Shown piece after piece: positions 21,885 through 33,719 of a stretch of 64,000 bases of DNA. Under the pieces are notes generated by a model, which was not told the DNA's origin, ran no database searches, and saw only the letters and a program-made list of their open reading frames with translations. Both the position numbers and the translations under genes were made by a program. The stretch comes from Fragilariopsis cylindrus CCMP1102 (Eukaryota; Bacillariophyta; Bacillariophyceae; Bacillariales; Bacillariaceae): assembly GCA_900095095.1 (NCBI GenBank), contig FMBT01000302.1, positions 434,001 through 498,000 on the forward strand, in the 5' to 3' direction. Position 1 is the first letter of the stretch, and each line of letters starts with the position of its first letter.

Positions 21885-21920
21885 ATGCCCCCAATAAATT
21901 GTTAAATTTATTGGGGGCAT
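21885..21920. repeat. Perfect 15-bp inverted repeat, 6-nt loop
   Basis: Arm ATGCCCCCAATAAAT (21885-21899) and its exact reverse complement (21906-21920) flank TGTTAA. It lies about 240 bp upstream of the Trm10 start codon. Confidence 0.85.
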
Positions 21921-22163
21921 GAGCTAAACGAATAATATATGCCTAATTGTGTGGTTGACGCGCTGAAACCATCAAAAATCAAAAATCACACAACAATTTT
22001 GGATTTATTTCACCGCTCCCGCCCTGAGATATTTGGAAAAACTAGTGAAGCAACGAAGAAGACAACCAAATTGAACAGTACATCACGTTGAACAATACAC
22101 GGTGATGATACATTGCAAACTACGTACCAGTGTTGCTTGTATTGAATACAAGTATAGAATACG

Positions 22164-23780
22164 ATGGATTCTTCGAACGGCAATTCTATTGATAGCAATA
22201 ATAACGATACAAACAACGATGATCTAGGAGGTAGTTCTGCTGCTACCGATCCTCCTCTAAACACCTCGGCCATTGATACAACTGCAGGCAATCATGATGA
22301 ATCAACTAATACCGCAATGGATACATCATCAACTAAATCTGATAATCCAGATGACGACGGAACAAAAACCACTACTGCTTATACAACAACAACAACCACA
22401 TCGACGACGACGACGATACCGATACCGATAGTACCGATATTATTGTCAAAAAATCGTAAAAAGAAATTAGAAAAATTAGAACGTACGAAAAACAAAAAAT
22501 TAGAAAGAAAGGAACGTGAAAAGGCACGTAAACGTGCAACGGCTATTAGTCAAGGAAGGGATATAGCTGCGGAACGTAAAATAATGGAAGAGAGAACGAA
22601 ATTAGGGGAAGGACGGAAACGATCCGATGAAATATGGGCCAAAAAACGAATCGATGCACGTACAAGATTTGAAATATGTATTGATTTAGGTGGTCGTGGT
22701 CGTGGTGGTCAATGTAATAATGATAACAACAACAACTATAACAAAAGCGATGACAACGACAACAATGATTTGATGTTATCCAATTTTGAAAAGGTCATGA
22801 GAGAAAGAGAAATAGCAAGTCTTGCACAACAGATACGGTATTGTTATTCCTACAATAAAAGAAGTCCAAATCCTGTTTTAACCGCCGTTACGGGATTAAG
22901 TGAAAAGAGTAGTAACAACAACACTACTAATAATTACACTAATAAAAATGACAGTCTTACTACCGTACGATCGGTATTAGAACGAGAATCAGGATTTGGT
23001 GAATGGAACCGACGTCTATTTGATTGCAATGAGCAATCCTTGGAAGACTATTACGGATTGGAGGTGAACGATAGCAAAGGTAACGATAACGATAACAAAG
23101 AAGATAACAATAACAATAATAAAGGCAGTAGCAACGACAATCACAAAGAAGAAGATAAAGAAGTGCGAGTATCGTCATTGTCCAGATCAAACAAAAACAA
23201 GAAGAAGATCGTATATCTAACAAGTGATTCAACTACGACACTCAGTACATTAAATGATGATACAATATATGTTATTGGTGGTATAGTTGATCGAAATCGT
23301 TTAAAGTATGCAACCATTAATCGTGCTCAAAAGGAATTAAATATATCAACTGCTAAATTACCATTAACAGAATATTTAACATCTACAACACCAATATCAA
23401 CAACCACAAAATCAAAAAATGAAGAAATACGAAATGTACCATTAACTGTCAATCATGTATTTGATATAATGTTAAGATATAAACAATACAATAATAATTG
23501 GGAACGTGCATTTCAAGATGTATTACCAAGTAGAAAAGATAAGGATGTACCGGTAGTAAAAGAGAACACCAACTTAGATGATGGTGTTGTTGTTGCTGTT
23601 GGTGATGATGTTGCTGATAACAACAATAAGAAGGGAAACAACAAGAACAAAAGAAAACTCGCTGGTAGTGACAGTAGTAATAACAACGACAATAACAATA
23701 GTATCAGTAGCGGTAAGGACGACGACGTCGGTGAAGACAAACAAGACAAACCAAATAAAAATTCTGCACACTCGGGATGA
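22164..23780 (+). CDS. TRM10: tRNA (guanine(9)-N1)-methyltransferase, Trm10 family
   Basis: Intact 538-codon frame. The SPOUT methyltransferase core runs from about residue 170 to 455: CIDLGG, LSNFEKVMREREIASLAQQI, RYCYSYNKRSPNP, IVYLTSDS, YVIGGIVDRNR, AKLPLTEYL, VNHVFDIMLRYKQYNNNWE and VLPSRK, in the family order. Trm10 uses S-adenosylmethionine to methylate N1 of guanine 9 in tRNAs; the conserved Asp in GGIVDR is the catalytic-site landmark. A basic helix at residues ~95-125 (KKKLEKLERTKNKKLERK) is typical of the Trm10 N-terminus and binds tRNA. Asn/Asp-rich inserts interrupt the core, as in other genes here. No targeting leader is visible, so a nuclear or cytosolic location is likely. It converges on Msp1, with 122 bp between. 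Confidence 0.9.
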   Translation: MDSSNGNSIDSNNNDTNNDDLGGSSAATDPPLNTSAIDTTAGNHDESTNTAMDTSSTKSDNPDDDGTKTTTAYTTTTTTSTTTTIPIPIVPILLSKNRKKKLEKLERTKNKKLERKEREKARKRATAISQGRDIAAERKIMEERTKLGEGRKRSDEIWAKKRIDARTRFEICIDLGGRGRGGQCNNDNNNNYNKSDDNDNNDLMLSNFEKVMREREIASLAQQIRYCYSYNKRSPNPVLTAVTGLSEKSSNNNTTNNYTNKNDSLTTVRSVLERESGFGEWNRRLFDCNEQSLEDYYGLEVNDSKGNDNDNKEDNNNNNKGSSNDNHKEEDKEVRVSSLSRSNKNKKKIVYLTSDSTTTLSTLNDDTIYVIGGIVDRNRLKYATINRAQKELNISTAKLPLTEYLTSTTPISTTTKSKNEEIRNVPLTVNHVFDIMLRYKQYNNNWERAFQDVLPSRKDKDVPVVKENTNLDDGVVVAVGDDVADNNNKKGNNKNKRKLAGSDSSNNNDNNNSISSGKDDDVGEDKQDKPNKNSAHSG

Positions 23781-23823
23781 TGCCACCAAATCAAACTAGA
23801 TCATTGCTTAGATATGATACACC

Positions 23824-23838
23824 AAAAAAAAAAAAAAA
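23824..23838 (+). terminator. A15 tract between convergent genes
   Basis: Fifteen consecutive A lie between the Trm10 stop (23780) and the Msp1 3' end (23903). This may be part of a 3'-processing region; a real poly(A) signal is not obvious. Confidence 0.3.
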
Positions 23839-23902
23839 ACTGGAAAAATAATATTATAGACGTGGTGGTACTGCTGCGTAGTTTAATTATCTTGTTTTCC
23901 TT

Positions 23903-25587
23903 CTATAATTCAGGAATACTATCATCAGTATTATATGCTTTTCCTTGTCGTGGTTGTTGTTGTTGTTGTGATAACGACGCCATAAGTAATTGCAGTAATT
24001 GATTCGCATCAATTCCAGCTCCTCCTGCTGCTGCTCCAGCTCTTCCAGATCTAGCATCATTCTCATTTTGACTTTCATCATAATCAGCAGATTCTGCTCC
24101 TGTTCTTTTTACTTTTACCATTGCTATTTTCAAATCCCCAGCTGACATTGGTCTTAATATTGGTTTCTTTTCATCTTCCTTTTTCTCATTCTCTTTATTA
24201 TTTGTTGTTTCTGTTTCAGTCTCCTTGTTCTCTTTATCTTTTTTACCTCGATGATTCTTTTTCTTTTTATTATTGCCGGTAGTCGTCGTCTGCTTCTTTT
24301 TGGCCATAACAGCCATTTTTGATTTTTCATGCATCACCTCACGAACTGCTTCCAGTGCTGCACAATTTAATAATTCTTTTAAATCACTACCAGAATATCC
24401 AATAGTTAATTTTGCTAATTGTGGTAAATACTTTGTAGCAGTTACATCGACAGGATGATTACTATTATTTAATGTTATAGTTAATATTTGTAATCGTCCT
24501 TTTGCATCTGGTAATTCAATCTTAAATAATCGTGGCAATCGTCGTAATATAGCATTATCCACATGATTTGGTCGATTCGTGGCACCTAATACCATAACTG
24601 GACCACCACCACCACCAGTTCCTTCTCCATTATTACCAGCAGTAGTAATACCATCCCATAATGTTAAAAATTCTGCTTTAATTGCATTCCCTGCACTATT
24701 TTCAGCCCCATCTCTTGGATTTAAAAATGTATCCAGTTCATCAATGAATATAATGGATGGACTTAATTTTTGAGCTAAACTAAAGATTGCATCAATTAAT
24801 TTATTGGATTCACCAAACCATTTATTCATTATTTTGGATAATTTCACAGCAAGGAATGTTGCACCTGCCTCCTTTGCAATTGCTTTTGCTAACATAGTTT
24901 TACCGGTGCCTGGTGGTCCATATAATAAAATACCACCTGGGGCTTGTAATAATCCAGATTGATTAAATAATTCTGGTTGTTGTAATGGCAATACCGCCAA
25001 TTCCCATATTTCTTGTTTTTTATCATCCAAGCCACCAATATCAGCAAATTCAACTGTGATATCCGCGGGATCGATCACATCTTGTGCAATTTGTTTCTCG
25101 TAGGATGTTAATGTGAATGTTGGTGTACGCGCACTTCCTCCTTTCCCTTGTTCTTGCATTAATTGATTAATCGTTTTTCTGCAGCAGTTGATGCACGTTC
25201 AATATCTTCATCGACTTGTCCACTTTGCATACCCTTCACCAATTTCCCAATCACATACGATGCTAATAAACCTGTTGCAATTAACATACCAACTTCTAAT
25301 AATAATCCAACCACTACTTCAGTTTTACTACTATTACTATCTTTTTTGCTGCTTTTACTTCCCCCACCACCGCCTCCATAAGAACTACCACTACCACTAC
25401 CAACGGTATCTTGTGTAGCGGAAGAAGACGAAATCGTGGTCGATGACAATGCTGGTAACGCTAGATCTCTTCGATTCGTAGTAATAGTAATAGACGATGA
25501 TGAAGAAGAATTTGAATTTGGCACAGCAGGAACTACCACGGATGAAAAGAATGACAACAAACCGGAGGAAGTTGAAGATAATGACAT
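23903..25587 (-). CDS. Msp1/ATAD1-type membrane-anchored AAA ATPase (one frame break)
   Basis: The upstream piece (25159-25587) has a Ser-rich N-terminus, a Gly-rich linker and one membrane helix ([19 protein letters not shown]). The downstream piece (23903-25159) is the AAA module: [13 protein letters not shown], Walker [15 protein letters not shown] pore region, Walker [19 protein letters not shown] sensor 1 and ILRRLPRLF with paired Arg fingers. Msp1 extracts mislocalised tail-anchored proteins from the mitochondrial outer membrane. The pieces meet at a TAATG overlap near 25159; restoring the frame needs one more base, and an A5 run sits just upstream (about 25171-25177). A sequencing indel is more likely than two proteins because anchor and ATPase are normally one chain. 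The C-terminal extension is Lys/Glu-rich and ends with Gln repeats. Confidence 0.85.
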
Positions 25588-26158
25588 GGTAGGATAGATA
25601 CTATAGTTCCTACGTGTTGAGAGTCACCTAGAGCGAGCGTTTTTGTATTGGATTGGTTCGTTTCAATTATTAGTTTTCTTGTGGCAAAATTATGGACTCA
25701 TGCACATTGTCGGTACTTTTTAATAAAAATTCAAATAATATTAATGCATACGGTACAATTGTATGTGCGTTCAAATGAATGAATGGAGAAAGCAAGCAAA
25801 CAAATTTTAAATGTTCAAGCTGATCGGGTCCGTCCGACGTTCTAATTCTTTCAAAAAATTGAAAAATGAGGGGGGGATGCATGAAATTATGGTGTCATAT
25901 TTTTTTTCTTCTATTTTTTGCAAAACGCACGATAAGAGTTGAATAAAAGCAATGCATGTTTTATGTTTTTTTTCTATTTTTTCAACACATCATTGTCATG
26001 AGAAAAGTGGTGTCAGCATTGCATTCATTCACAAAAGATCTTTCTGCTTTCTTCGCTCGAATTTAACTCCATCATGCATCTGTCGACAAGCCGACAGTAC
26101 CCATTACCAGTACAATTCAATCAAACGGAGCAAATAGAGACGGAATATAGGCGACTTT
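25588..26158. other. Divergent intergenic region
   Basis: Lies between Msp1 (leftward) and the conserved protein at 26159 (rightward), so it should hold both promoters. No gene is supported. Confidence 0.4.
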
Positions 26159-27254
26159 GTGCTGGTACAGGTAACAGAAATTCATACATTCAATCACTAC
26201 GTTAATCTCCATCCCAACGACCGGACGGCGAGCAATGATGAAACTACTAGAGCTAGTACCGAGACTAGCACTACTACTATATTGCTGATCGCTATTAGTA
26301 GCACTGTTATTGTTGAAGTTCATTCATTATCATCACAGTTGCTATCCGAAAATAGTAGCATACAATATTCAATAATAACAAATACAAAATGGAAAATACA
26401 ATTAGATATTGGATTACAACCAGGAACATGGATGCCAAAATGTTATCCAGGATGGGCTGAATCAGGGTCACGTCTTGTATTTGATGCGACTATTGAATTT
26501 ACAGATGATTTATTACCATCTAATATACCAGGAGAACCATTAGTTGGACCAAAAGATCAAACTGGTGTTATTCGTGTTAATAATAATTCAGCAGGAATAA
26601 TGGCAGTAGGCAATATCCATCAACATTTGTATCCGAATTTGGTACACAAAATGTAACATTTGCACCAACAGGTGGTGGTTGGTGTATTCAACGTCCAATA
26701 TCGAATATACGTAATGCGAATGGTAATGAAGTCAAACCTGGTGGTATATTAAGTTTTTGGTTAGATTGTACAAGTGGTGCAACTCGTCGTGATGTGGAAG
26801 TTCCACCAAATACACGTCTATTTTTTACAACAGGTGTTTGGGATGATCCAATCGGATTAATTACATTAGAAGATAAATATAAAAAAATCGTGAATGAAAT
26901 ACAAATTATACAAGAAAAAACAAAACAAACAAGAGCAGAAATGGAGGATGATAAAAATAGAAATAAGAATAAGAAAAGAATAATTGGTGGAATCAAATAA
27001 AGAGTACACGTAAAATGTTTGTGGATTCAGAAGATTATGAAAGACTTATAGTACAAAAGAAAATGTTCGAACGTCAATCACCACCCAAAAATTCAGCACA
27101 AGCTAAGAATGGTGTACAAATTGCTCCAACAGGATCACTTGTTATTAAAGGTAAAAGTCCACCACTTGCACCAGGTCTTGGTTTTGATTGGTTACCAACC
27201 ACTGATGCATATCTTATATTAGGAACATTTACAACAAAGTCATTGTCGTCTTGA
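26159..27254 (+). CDS. Conserved secretory/organelle-type protein (GTWMPK family), frame broken twice
   Basis: Three in-order pieces form one protein. Piece 1 (26159-26656) has a hydrophobic leader (TTILLIAISSTVIVEVHS) then the landmark WKIQLDIGLQPGTWMPK and PGWAESGSRLVFD. Piece 2 has TFAPTGGGWCIQRPISN and FFTTGVWDDP and ends at 27000. Piece 3 contains WWNQIKSTRKMFVDSEDYER and FERQSPPKNSAQ and stops at 27254. I recall GTWMPK-type proteins as an uncharacterised conserved family in diatoms. Frame changes near 26605 and 26980 each correspond to one missing base; the second is in an A-rich run. The leader suggests entry to the secretory route or plastid. The true start codon is uncertain. Confidence 0.6.
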
Positions 27255-27685
27255 AAGAGAAATGACGACAATGACAATGACGACATGCCCCACTACCATC
27301 CATCAATCCTCTCCTGAGAAGGAAATTCTGTTATCTTGACAGATAATACCAGCATTTACACGTCGTCGGTACGTCCTTCCGCAGATTGCTACACGTATAT
27401 GTGTCTGCTGCCTACTTTTAACTGCATTGAGTAGGTAGGTAGGTATCGACATGCTAACGTAGTGAGAGCTATAATGGGCCAAATGAAAGTCTCTTTTTTT
27501 TAACCTACCTTTGAATAAAATCTAGATGGTATTATTTATTGCAAATGAATATAAGTTAGACATAATTGTTTACTTTACTACTTTGGATAGCTATTTGTCA
27601 GTATTCATTTTTTCCTTTTCTTTCTGTAACTAGAAATTTCACTCTACCTTAGATTACCTAACTAAACTGCCTAAGGTGAATACTT
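27255..27685. other. Intergenic region between convergent genes
   Basis: AT-rich, no gene or repeat of note. Confidence 0.4.
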
Positions 27686-29723
27686 CTAGTCCTGCATTAC
27701 CACTACTTCTATATTATCACCATCGTCGTTGCTGTTGTTGTTGGTGGTAATCGGTATATGTACCATTTCGTTGGAATACATCTGTAGTATGCCTCTTATT
27801 ATCATTATCCTTTTTGATACATATTTCCAACAACATGTTAAAAGTATAGGTGATGTTGCTGTTAAGGAACCAATAATGAACCACATAATACGACTATGTC
27901 GTGTACTACTTCACCTGCTTCTCTGCTTCTAATGTTTCAGGACAATATTTTTGTAATAATACACCACTTAATATACCAACAGGTAATTTAGCTAAAAATA
28001 ATGGTGCACTTGACAACGCCATATATGTACCTTCTCGTCCTTCTTCACTCACACTCACAGTATAATCATTAAGACGTGGACTCCATGTTGCTTCACCAAT
28101 ACTTAATACAATAATAAAACATATTGAGGACCATATTGATGTTGATAGAACTAAAAAGAATACAGATATAGCAGATATATAAGAACCATAATGAATCATT
28201 ACTAATGGATCAATATGTGCAGTGGTTGCTGATATAATTGGTACTAATATTATAATAAGTATTGGATTAATTGCATATATTGTACCTTTTGCAACATTTG
28301 GTCCAAATTCTCTGATCATATATTTTGGCCAAGTTGCATCTAAATGTCTGAAAATTTGACGTACATTAATCATAATTAATATAACCACTAAATAACGACG
28401 AAAGGATGACGAATGGAATACATCTGATAAAATTTTATATGGACTACCAGTTTTTGGTTGAAATATAGTAACATTATTACTTTCGCCTCTGCCTCCATTA
28501 TTATCTCCATTTCCATTTCCATTTGTTGTTATTGTTGTTCCTGTTCCGGGTGCGGTGATGAATTTTTTACTGGATGGTGATGATATTGCTTCTTGTAGGA
28601 TTATCCCATCACCATCACCATTTGTAAGATGACTATGACTATTATTATTGAGAGCTGTGGCATCATCATCATCTTTATAGCGCCCTTGTTGCGACCGATG
28701 ATTTTGATGATGTGACTCTTGTTGTTCTGCTGTTTGTACTAGTTGTTGTTGTTGATATGGATCATCATCAACAACTTTAATTTCACGTACAGTAAACGTA
28801 ACAAGAAATGCTATAATATTAGCAACTATACCAGATAATATAATAGCACGATAGGATGTAAGTGACCATTTTCTATTTCCATTCGCATCCACAATATTTT
28901 CATCATCATTACTTGTGCTGTCACTGTCACCTTTATACCAAATAGTTAATATATCCACAACAGGACCAGATATTAATGCAGCAATATTCATAACAACATA
29001 AAATATACCAAATGCAAAACCACGATTTTGTGTTGTAGTATATCGACGTATACCTGTCATTAGTACAGGTATACCCATACAATTTCCAAGAGGTAATGTA
29101 AAATATAAATGAAATAATAACCACCACTTGCTTATACAAAAAAGAATCCCAATTCTAGCTATTAATGATAGTCCATAACCTATTTTTAAACTTTTGGATA
29201 CACCTAGATTATCAACAATAAATCCTGTTAGAAAACCATATACTGTTATCATCATACCCCATACACCATATATTGTACCAGCTTCAATATCCGTATAGTC
29301 AAAATGATCTGATAAAAATAATGTTAATATAATTGAAAATGAAAAATAACTATAACTATCAAGAAACTTCAAAAAATATACTTTATATAATTCAGATGGT
29401 GAATTTTGTAATGATGTAAATCCATCCAATAATTTTAACTTTAACGCCGTCCATGATGATGACCAAGAATTATTGCTTGAGTTTTTATTTTTCTTATTGC
29501 TGTGGATGTTGTGGTTGATGTTGTTATTGTGATTGTCAGTATCGTCGTCGTCAACAAAAGCAGGGGAAGAGGAAGTAGGAGTTGCACCTATTATAGTATG
29601 TCGTTCCTCATCATCATAGAATTGTTGCTGCTGTTGTTCTTCTTCACGTGATGGTGATGAATTCATTTTGGTGTTGTTGCTGTTTATTCCTCCTCGTCGT
29701 CTGCGGTTATTACGGTGATGCAT
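27686..29723 (-). CDS. Major facilitator superfamily transporter (one frame break near the C-terminus)
   Basis: The main frame (27906-29723, 605 codons) has an Asn-rich N-terminal tail, then about six helices with the typical early motif (FLTGFIVDNLGVSKSLKIGY), a long hydrophilic central loop with His/Asn/Gly tracts, and a second helix bundle ending near GILSGVLLQKYCPE. The last helix and tail (MWFIIGSLTATSPILL, 27686-27886) are in a different frame across 27887-27915, so the reading is interrupted there. Twelve-helix MFS carriers move small solutes; the substrate is not recognisable here. It faces Msp1 and the GTWMPK gene only by proximity. Confidence 0.75.
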
Positions 29724-31052
29724 TTAAGTAAAGTACAGATACGAACACAAACAGCACTTGTTTGAAGTCATAAAATTACGACTACCGTACAGAAATAATC
29801 ATGCATGGATTGTTAGTTAGTTTATGATGGCTGCACAGTCAGACAAGTTAGATAGGGGTGTTCCTGGGTGTTATAGGTCGTATATAGACCAGGCAGGAAG
29901 ATGAGTGGGTGAAGGTCTTGTTCGATTCAAATTTAAGGCACCATGATCTATTAGATATAAGGTTAGAGAATTAGCAATGATATCGTCTATTCACTAGTGA
30001 ATGGCACTTCTCTGAATCCCACGTGAATGATCCCAGTCCCGGGCCACGGCATAACCTTTTAGACAAGGCATTACTGTAGTTCTCAAATCTTCTTGTCTAA
30101 AGAAGTATCCCTTCAAAAAGCCCATTATTCAAGCCATCTTAATTCAAAAGGTACACGCTCATACCTTACAAATTCTTTGGCACCAACGATTAGACCACCC
30201 TTGTGATGAGTACCTTTACTCAGCCCACAAATTCATTGTTGACAGTGACAGCGTCCCAGAACTCAAGCGCAGATCCAATGTTCTATCCTGATGCTCTGCT
30301 TGCATTGGAGTAAAACAGACCAAGACTGCTCCTGGTTCAACCAAGTATGTGATCCATTTTTGGTCAAGATCTGTCAGTTGATTTTGCATTCATTGGGGTT
30401 ACTTCTATAAGAATACAAAACGTTGCCAAGGTTATGAAGGCATGCTGGATCTTATTTTGCATAACTTGATGATGGTTGTGGGATGTCGTTGTATATTATT
30501 ATACATGTAATTACAAATAAGATCACACATAAAATATATATATATATTTCTTGTGTCTACTGCTGTAGCTATAGTACTACCAAAATTTTAAAATTACGTA
30601 CATACTGTACATATTATTAATATTCAGGGGAGGGGCCACCAAAACGACAATAAATGTTGAGTACAGTATTCTGCTTGTTTGCCCGTCAACCGTGCATGGC
30701 ATGCTTGATATCTGCTTTGCTGAATTCACAACTTATGAGTCATCACCTGAAATCGAATCAAACACGAATGAGTGAATCATGTCGCCGACTGTCGCCGACA
30801 TACCACAAACAAACACAATACCATGCCGATGTACAAGAAAAGATACAAGAAGCAAATAAATGACTTTTTACAACAAGCCGCCGCATACTGTGGTAGAGTG
30901 CAAAGATAAAAAGAAAAGGTAGAAGTCGATCATACATACATACAGTGCAGGACAGGACAGAACAGCAGAATTAAAAAAAAGGACGACAACAGAAAGAAAC
31001 ATTTGTGAAAGCAGTTAAGTAGATATCACATCACTCTGATTATTCCATCATC
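29724..31052. other. Intergenic region containing a copia fossil
   Basis: Apart from the retrotransposon fragment at about 30070-30500 it has no supported gene. A TATA-rich tract sits at 30535-30551. A 69-codon open frame at 30654-30863 has no support. Confidence 0.5.
30070..30500 (+). mobile_element. Ty1/copia (CoDi-like) retrotransposon fossil, GAG-pre-integrase part
   Basis: The translated stretch includes WHQRLDHPCDEYLY, SAHKFIVDSDSVPELK and KQTKTAPGS. This is the order seen in the GAG-pre-integrase zinc-binding segment of diatom copia polyproteins, just before the integrase core. Only this internal part is visible; no LTRs, reverse transcriptase or capsid region could be found nearby. 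It is broken and short, with several breaks, and looks old. Family assignment rests on motif recognition. Confidence 0.6.
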
Positions 31053-33306
31053 ATGGCATCATCATCGGCATCATCATCATTGGTACGATTGGGAATGAAA
31101 GCAACGGGAACATTATTGGTGGGTGGTGTGGGTGGTACCGGATCCTATTTGTATGTCACCGATGATGGTATGAAACGATCTGTGCAAGCCTATCGAACAT
31201 TTGCACCGGTTATTATTCAGTATCGATTATTGGAATATAAACATAAATATTTTTCATCGATTAGTAATTCAAGTAGTGACGCACAGAAGGAACAAGTGGA
31301 AGAACAACAAGAACAAGAATGGGAGGCATTGGATGAACAATATGCCAAAGTCACCGTCGAAAAATTAGGACAACTCCAAGGTATGTATTCCAAATATGGA
31401 CAAACGGCAGCGGGATTGACAAATACCTTAGGTGATGCCTGGATACGTGAATTACGGACACTCGAAAATGAAATCCCACCACGGTCTTCGGATGTTGTTA
31501 GACAAACAATTGAAGAAGAAACTAATAGGAAATTGGAAGATACCTTTGCGACATTTGATCCGATACCATTAGGGAGTGCCTCTATTGGACAAGTGCATCG
31601 TGCCACACTTCGAGGAAGCACGACAACGGGCGAAGAAGGCAAAGTTGTAGCTGTCAAGGTACAATATCCCGAAGCACAATTATTATTTACCAATGATATA
31701 CATGCCATACGTTTATTGTGTGAATGGTTTGCACCGGAGCAATTATGTACATTGGATGCACTCGAACAACAAAATGAAGCAGAATTAGACTATTTAAATG
31801 AAGCACAAAATCTCATCGATATTCGTACGAACATGATCCGTCATGGATTTTCACCGTCCGAAGTGGTAGTACCACAACCCAATACAGAATTAACAACAAA
31901 ACGGATGTTAGTGATGGAATTGTTACCGGGTGTGAAATTAATTGATGGGATGCGTGCCTACTATAGTGAATATGCTAAGAAACAAGGAACAACACTCAAA
32001 CGTCTCGAAACCAAAATGCGTCGCAAACTGGACAAAGAAGGTATTCCCGACAAGTATGAGGGTCCCTCTGCTACCAAATTAGCAACGTATCAAAAACTTT
32101 TGTACATTCGTGATGGATTTCTAAACGTCTTTGTGATTGGACTGTACAATGTCTGTGTGGCACCCACAATGAAACTCTTTTCTTTCAAGAGAAACAAAAG
32201 TAGTACTGATAATACAAACGACAACACCAACAATAACAACGATGTTGATGATGGCAAAATGAAATATTTACATACATCAATTCCACCCAATACACCACGA
32301 ATTGTTGATACATTAATGAGAGTACATGGGTATCAATTATTAGTAGATGGATTGTTCAATGCTGATCCGTAAGTTGATGTTATATCACACACAAACTAAA
32401 TTAATGTACAGTATCGTAATCGTGCTTCGATTGATTGATTTATTCATTACTTCCATTTCATTTTATCCACGTATTTATCTACATTTATCAATTTATCTCA
32501 CACATCACATCACAATCGCTTTACGACGTACGACGTCTACATACATCATCTACTTTTTACATCTTTAATACTCTCTCTCTCTCTCTCTTTCAATATATAA
32601 TAGACATGGTGGGAATTTTCTGTTATTACCCGATGGCAGAATTGGATTGATTGATTATGGTGCCACCAAACGGTTGTCCGAAAATGAACGTATCACCGCA
32701 TGTGTGTTGTTTGTCGCACTTGCACGCAAAGACAAAGACAAATTGTGGCAAATGGCGAAATTGGCAGGATATAAATCCAAACACATGAATCCCGATGTCT
32801 ATTATAAATTAGTTCAATTCGGATACGATACATGGGGAAAGGAGGTGACCGGTGGACAAAATGTACAACAATTTATGGATGATCTCAAACGACAAGATCC
32901 ATGGTATGAAACACCGGATAATTTTGTCTTAGCTAGTTTTATGGTACGTATGTTATTGCTGTTGCCTGTTATTTTGTTGTTTGTTGTTTGTTGTCAGGTT
33001 TAAGATATATTTTTTCAATTCCAGATAGCTACACTTATTCCACTTCACTTCACTCACCGATTATATTCGTTCCTTCTTTTTTGTTCATTGCTACTTTTTT
33101 CTTAACAACAAAAACAACAAAATATAAAGTCCGTCCGATTACGGGCATTGACACTTGGTATGAACCATCCCGTGAAATGTAGTGATTATTGGGCCGAAAT
33201 TGCTGAAAATGAATTAAATCGTTTGGGGTTGCCATATGAAACATGGGACAAAGAACAATTACTCAAATATCAACCAGAATTGAATATACAAAAATTTGAT
33301 ATGTAA
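31053..33306 (+). CDS. ABC1/UbiB (ADCK-like) atypical kinase, three exons
   Basis: Exons 31053-32368, 32604-32943 and 33130-33306 give 610 residues; GT-AG introns are 235 and 186 bp. Family landmarks in order: YSKYGQ (the KxGQ signature), PLGSASIGQVHRA (Ala-rich loop replacing the glycine loop), VAVKVQYP (catalytic Lys), EAELDYLNEAQN, then HGGNFLLLPDGRIGLIDYGATK (read as HGGNFLL and LIDYGATK; catalytic and metal-binding residues) and a C-terminal LTLGMNHPVKC. ABC1 kinases support coenzyme Q or plastoquinone biosynthesis and lipid metabolism in mitochondria and plastids. The N-terminus has a Gly-rich hydrophobic stretch (LLVGGVGGTGSYLYV) but no clear ASAFAP motif, so the organelle is not decided. 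Exon 1 carries an Asn-rich insert near its end. Confidence 0.85.
32369..32603 (+). other. Intron 1 of the ABC1 kinase
   Basis: GTAAGT donor after GCTGATCC and TAATAG acceptor before ACATGGTGG, joining ADP-HGGNF within a split Pro codon. A CT run precedes the acceptor. Confidence 0.85.
32944..33129 (+). other. Intron 2 of the ABC1 kinase
   Basis: GTACGT donor after AGTTTTATG and TATAAAG acceptor before TCCGTCCGA, giving ASFM-SVRLRALTLGM. Confidence 0.7.
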
Positions 33307-33644
33307 AGATTATAAGTTAGTTATGATGTACTGTGTAATTATATAATTAGTCCTATATCATGCATAGTAGTGTACTGATAGTACTATACGTAGTGCTATA
33401 CCACCATAGTTCTTTTGTTCAATTGCTATTCAATAAGCACTTGTTGCATACCGAAATGTTTGTCCCCCAAAATAAATAGATTTGCCCCCTTATTTTAATA
33501 GACGCCTTCAGACAAGATTCCCGTTTCCCCCAAACGCGCCAATAATTAATTTTAATTCCGCGCGATCGTGAGAAAAACTTTCAATCGCGGGCTCTCTAAT
33601 AATATAGGAGGCAGTGTCTCAATAAATCAACAATATCTTTTATT
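33307..33644. other. Intergenic region
   Basis: No gene. CCCCC-containing motifs (GTCCCCCAA, GCCCCCTT, TTTCCCCCAAAC) cluster at 33460-33540, upstream of the DUF1349 gene; possible regulatory sequence. Confidence 0.35.
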
Positions 33645-33719
33645 TTGTTTTATTTTATTTCTATTCTGGAAGTGCCAAAGATCATTCATACCGCCAGTGA
33701 GACAGCAACAAGAAACATC

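Larger units (their letters stand above)
19346..22163. other. Long mostly non-coding interval with minisatellites
   Basis: It contains short direct repeats (19924-20160), a coding-like patch (20404-20821), a minisatellite (21008-21650) and a hairpin (21885-21920), described separately. No complete gene is supported. Confidence 0.55.
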
